From assembly GCA_040754075.1 (NCBI GenBank), contig JBFMDH010000031.1:1-64000 (forward strand): 64,000 nucleotides of DNA, in the 5' to 3' direction. Shown here one piece after another: positions 62,859-64,000 of the stretch. The notes beneath the pieces are model-generated. The model was not told the DNA's origin and made no database searches. It saw only the letters and a list, made by a program, of their open reading frames with translations. Source of the DNA: Acidobacteriota bacterium (GTDB lineage: Bacteria > Acidobacteriota > Blastocatellia > UBA7656). A program made the translations under genes and the position numbers. Position 1 is the first letter of the stretch; each line of letters starts with the position of its first letter.

Positions 62859-63575
62859 ATGAACCGCATTTTGATTGTCGATGATGATTTGGATTTGTGT
62901 GAATTGCTGGCGAAATACCTGCAACGCGAAGGCTTTGATTTCGATATGGCGCATAGCGGCAGGCTCGGCGTTGAGCAGGCGCTTGCGGGAAATTATGCGC
63001 TGGTGGTTTTGGATGTAATGTTGCCAGGAATCAATGGCTTCGATGTGCTGCGCGAAATTCGCAGCAAATCGAATCTGCCGGTGTTGATGCTCACGGCGCG
63101 TGGCGATGATGTTGACCGCATCGTCGGTCTGGAAATGGGTGCCGATGATTATTTGCCGAAACCTTTCAACCCGCGTGAATTGATTGCGCGAATCCGCGCC
63201 ATTTTGCGGCGCGCAAAACCTGAACCCAGTGATGCCGACTTGACTATCGCGTCCGAACAGATTGCGCTTGGCGATGTGGCGCTCGATAAAGCGACACGTG
63301 TGGTGACGCGCAACGGCGAAGCCTTGCCGCTTACCGCCGTTGAGTTTGATTTGCTCGAAGCCCTGTTGCGTTCGGCAGGACAAATCGTCATGCGCGAAGA
63401 GTTGGTGAAATCCATACTCGGTCGCAACTTCTCGCCTTATGACCGCAGCATCGACACTCACGTCAGCAACCTCCGCAAAAAACTCGGTCATTTCGTTGAC
63501 GGCATCGAACGCATAAAAACGATTCGCGGCGTCGGCTACATTTACGCCAAGACCGGCGAGGCATCAAAGGAGTAA
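62859..63575 (+). CDS. OmpR/CpxR-family response regulator
   Basis: 238 residues. The receiver shows ILIVDDDLDL, the phospho-Asp in LVVLDVMLPGINGF, Thr in LMLTARGDD and Lys in YLPKPFNPREL. The C-terminal winged helix shows LTAVEFDLLEALLRSAG and DTHVSNLRKKLG. ATG 62859 follows GAGG; the GTG three bases earlier is less likely. The sensor kinase gene starts 5 bp after its stop. It is CpxR-like by overall pattern. Confidence 0.94.
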   Translation: MNRILIVDDDLDLCELLAKYLQREGFDFDMAHSGRLGVEQALAGNYALVVLDVMLPGINGFDVLREIRSKSNLPVLMLTARGDDVDRIVGLEMGADDYLPKPFNPRELIARIRAILRRAKPEPSDADLTIASEQIALGDVALDKATRVVTRNGEALPLTAVEFDLLEALLRSAGQIVMREELVKSILGRNFSPYDRSIDTHVSNLRKKLGHFVDGIERIKTIRGVGYIYAKTGEASKE

Positions 63576-63580
63576 AGCGG

Positions 63581-64000
63581 ATGCGCAGTCTGTTTTTTAA
63601 AATTTTTATCTGGTTCTGGGTAGCGATGGCGCTCATTGTACTGGTGCATTCGCTTTCGGCAATGATGGTTTTCGATAGCGGGGCGAAAGGTTTCGTCGGC
63701 GGACAACTGGCGATGCACGGCGTCGCGGTCGCTGAAATTTATGAACTGCGCGGCAAAGATCAGGCTAATGAATATTTGAAACTATTGGAACGCAACACCC
63801 GCACCCGCGCCGGTTTGTTTGATGACAGCGGCAATCGGCTGGCGGGCAGTGAATTGACCGACGATGCCAGAGCCAGTTTGCAAGATGCCATCGCCACCGG
63901 CAACGATAGTTTCCGACAGACCGCGAAAACCGATTACCTCGCTAAATGGTTAGAGCGCCCCAACGCTAAGCGATTGATTATTGTCAGCGAGTCCGGGCGT
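63581..64000 (+). CDS. Sensor histidine kinase, N-terminal part (CpxA-like), cut by window end
   Basis: AAGGAG precedes ATG 63581, and 140 codons are present before the window ends without a stop. It starts MRSLFFKIFIWFWVAMALIV, a membrane helix, and then a periplasmic sensor region (RNTRTRAGLFDDSGNRLAG). The kinase core lies beyond the window. Position directly after the OmpR-type regulator gene supports a two-component operon. Confidence 0.88.
   Translation, partial: MRSLFFKIFIWFWVAMALIVLVHSLSAMMVFDSGAKGFVGGQLAMHGVAVAEIYELRGKDQANEYLKLLERNTRTRAGLFDDSGNRLAGSELTDDARASLQDAIATGNDSFRQTAKTDYLAKWLERPNAKRLIIVSESGR

Overview
The window is about 50% GC and reads like a chromosome segment of a free-living, aerobic, Gram-negative-type bacterium. 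The best guess is an Acidobacteriota member, perhaps Blastocatellia. This rests on the mix of secreted c-type cytochromes, PQQ and sialidase-like proteins, a CBM9/DUF5916 outer-membrane barrel, TIG-tailed secreted enzymes, a YfiT-type DinB protein, and many short-tandem-repeat hairpins between genes. It is an inference from gene content, not a measured phylogeny. No rRNA, tRNA, CRISPR array, intact insertion sequence or prophage was seen.

Layout. 0-7.9 kb: a decayed DUF433/DUF5615 toxin-antitoxin pair; a YbbA/YbbP-type ABC exporter facing a TesA-like esterase, with a MarR-GNAT / cupin / ThiF cassette between them. 8-14.2 kb: anti-sigma-like zinc protein, secreted glutathione peroxidase, exonuclease-polymerase, small cytochrome c, and a Tat-exported ThDP enzyme. 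14.6-18 kb: VOC protein, CaiB-type CoA-transferase, an amidohydrolase stub and a secreted alpha/beta hydrolase. 18.1-26.4 kb: minus-strand secretome with a cytochrome-PQQ dehydrogenase, EEP phosphodiesterase plus sialidase, small secreted proteins and two cytochrome c-dicopper monooxygenase fusions. 27-35 kb: PepP, Nth, a truncated DUF1016 gene, PrmA-RsmE, a two-selenocysteine peroxiredoxin-like gene and a disulfide reductase. 35-43 kb: HAD phosphatase, BON-LysM protein, GlgC, PsuG, an Uma2 relic, a third dicopper fusion and a second Asp-box protein. 43-53 kb: YfiT, CBM9/DUF5916 barrel, an intact Uma2, a LytS/LytT pair, PurD, an MFS carrier. 53-64 kb: LysR regulator, a three-gene block (giant TPR protein, membrane-anchored coiled coil, membrane-associated protein), a Tat-exported intradiol dioxygenase, a degenerate receiver and a CpxR/CpxA-like pair cut by the window edge.

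The most notable result is at 32948-33562. A thioredoxin-fold gene is interrupted by two in-frame TGA codons, three codons apart, exactly where relatives have a CxxC. A 7-bp hairpin with a G as the second loop base follows at the spacing expected for a bacterial SECIS element. I read it as a UxxU (SelL-related) selenoprotein that ordinary gene callers would split or call broken.

Other threads are three paralogous cytochrome c-PHM-like proteins keeping every copper ligand; a widespread family of intergenic hairpins built from inverted 7-9 bp tandem repeats; two MITE-like elements with solo ends elsewhere in the window; and four gene relics (DUF5615, amidohydrolase, DUF1016, Uma2).
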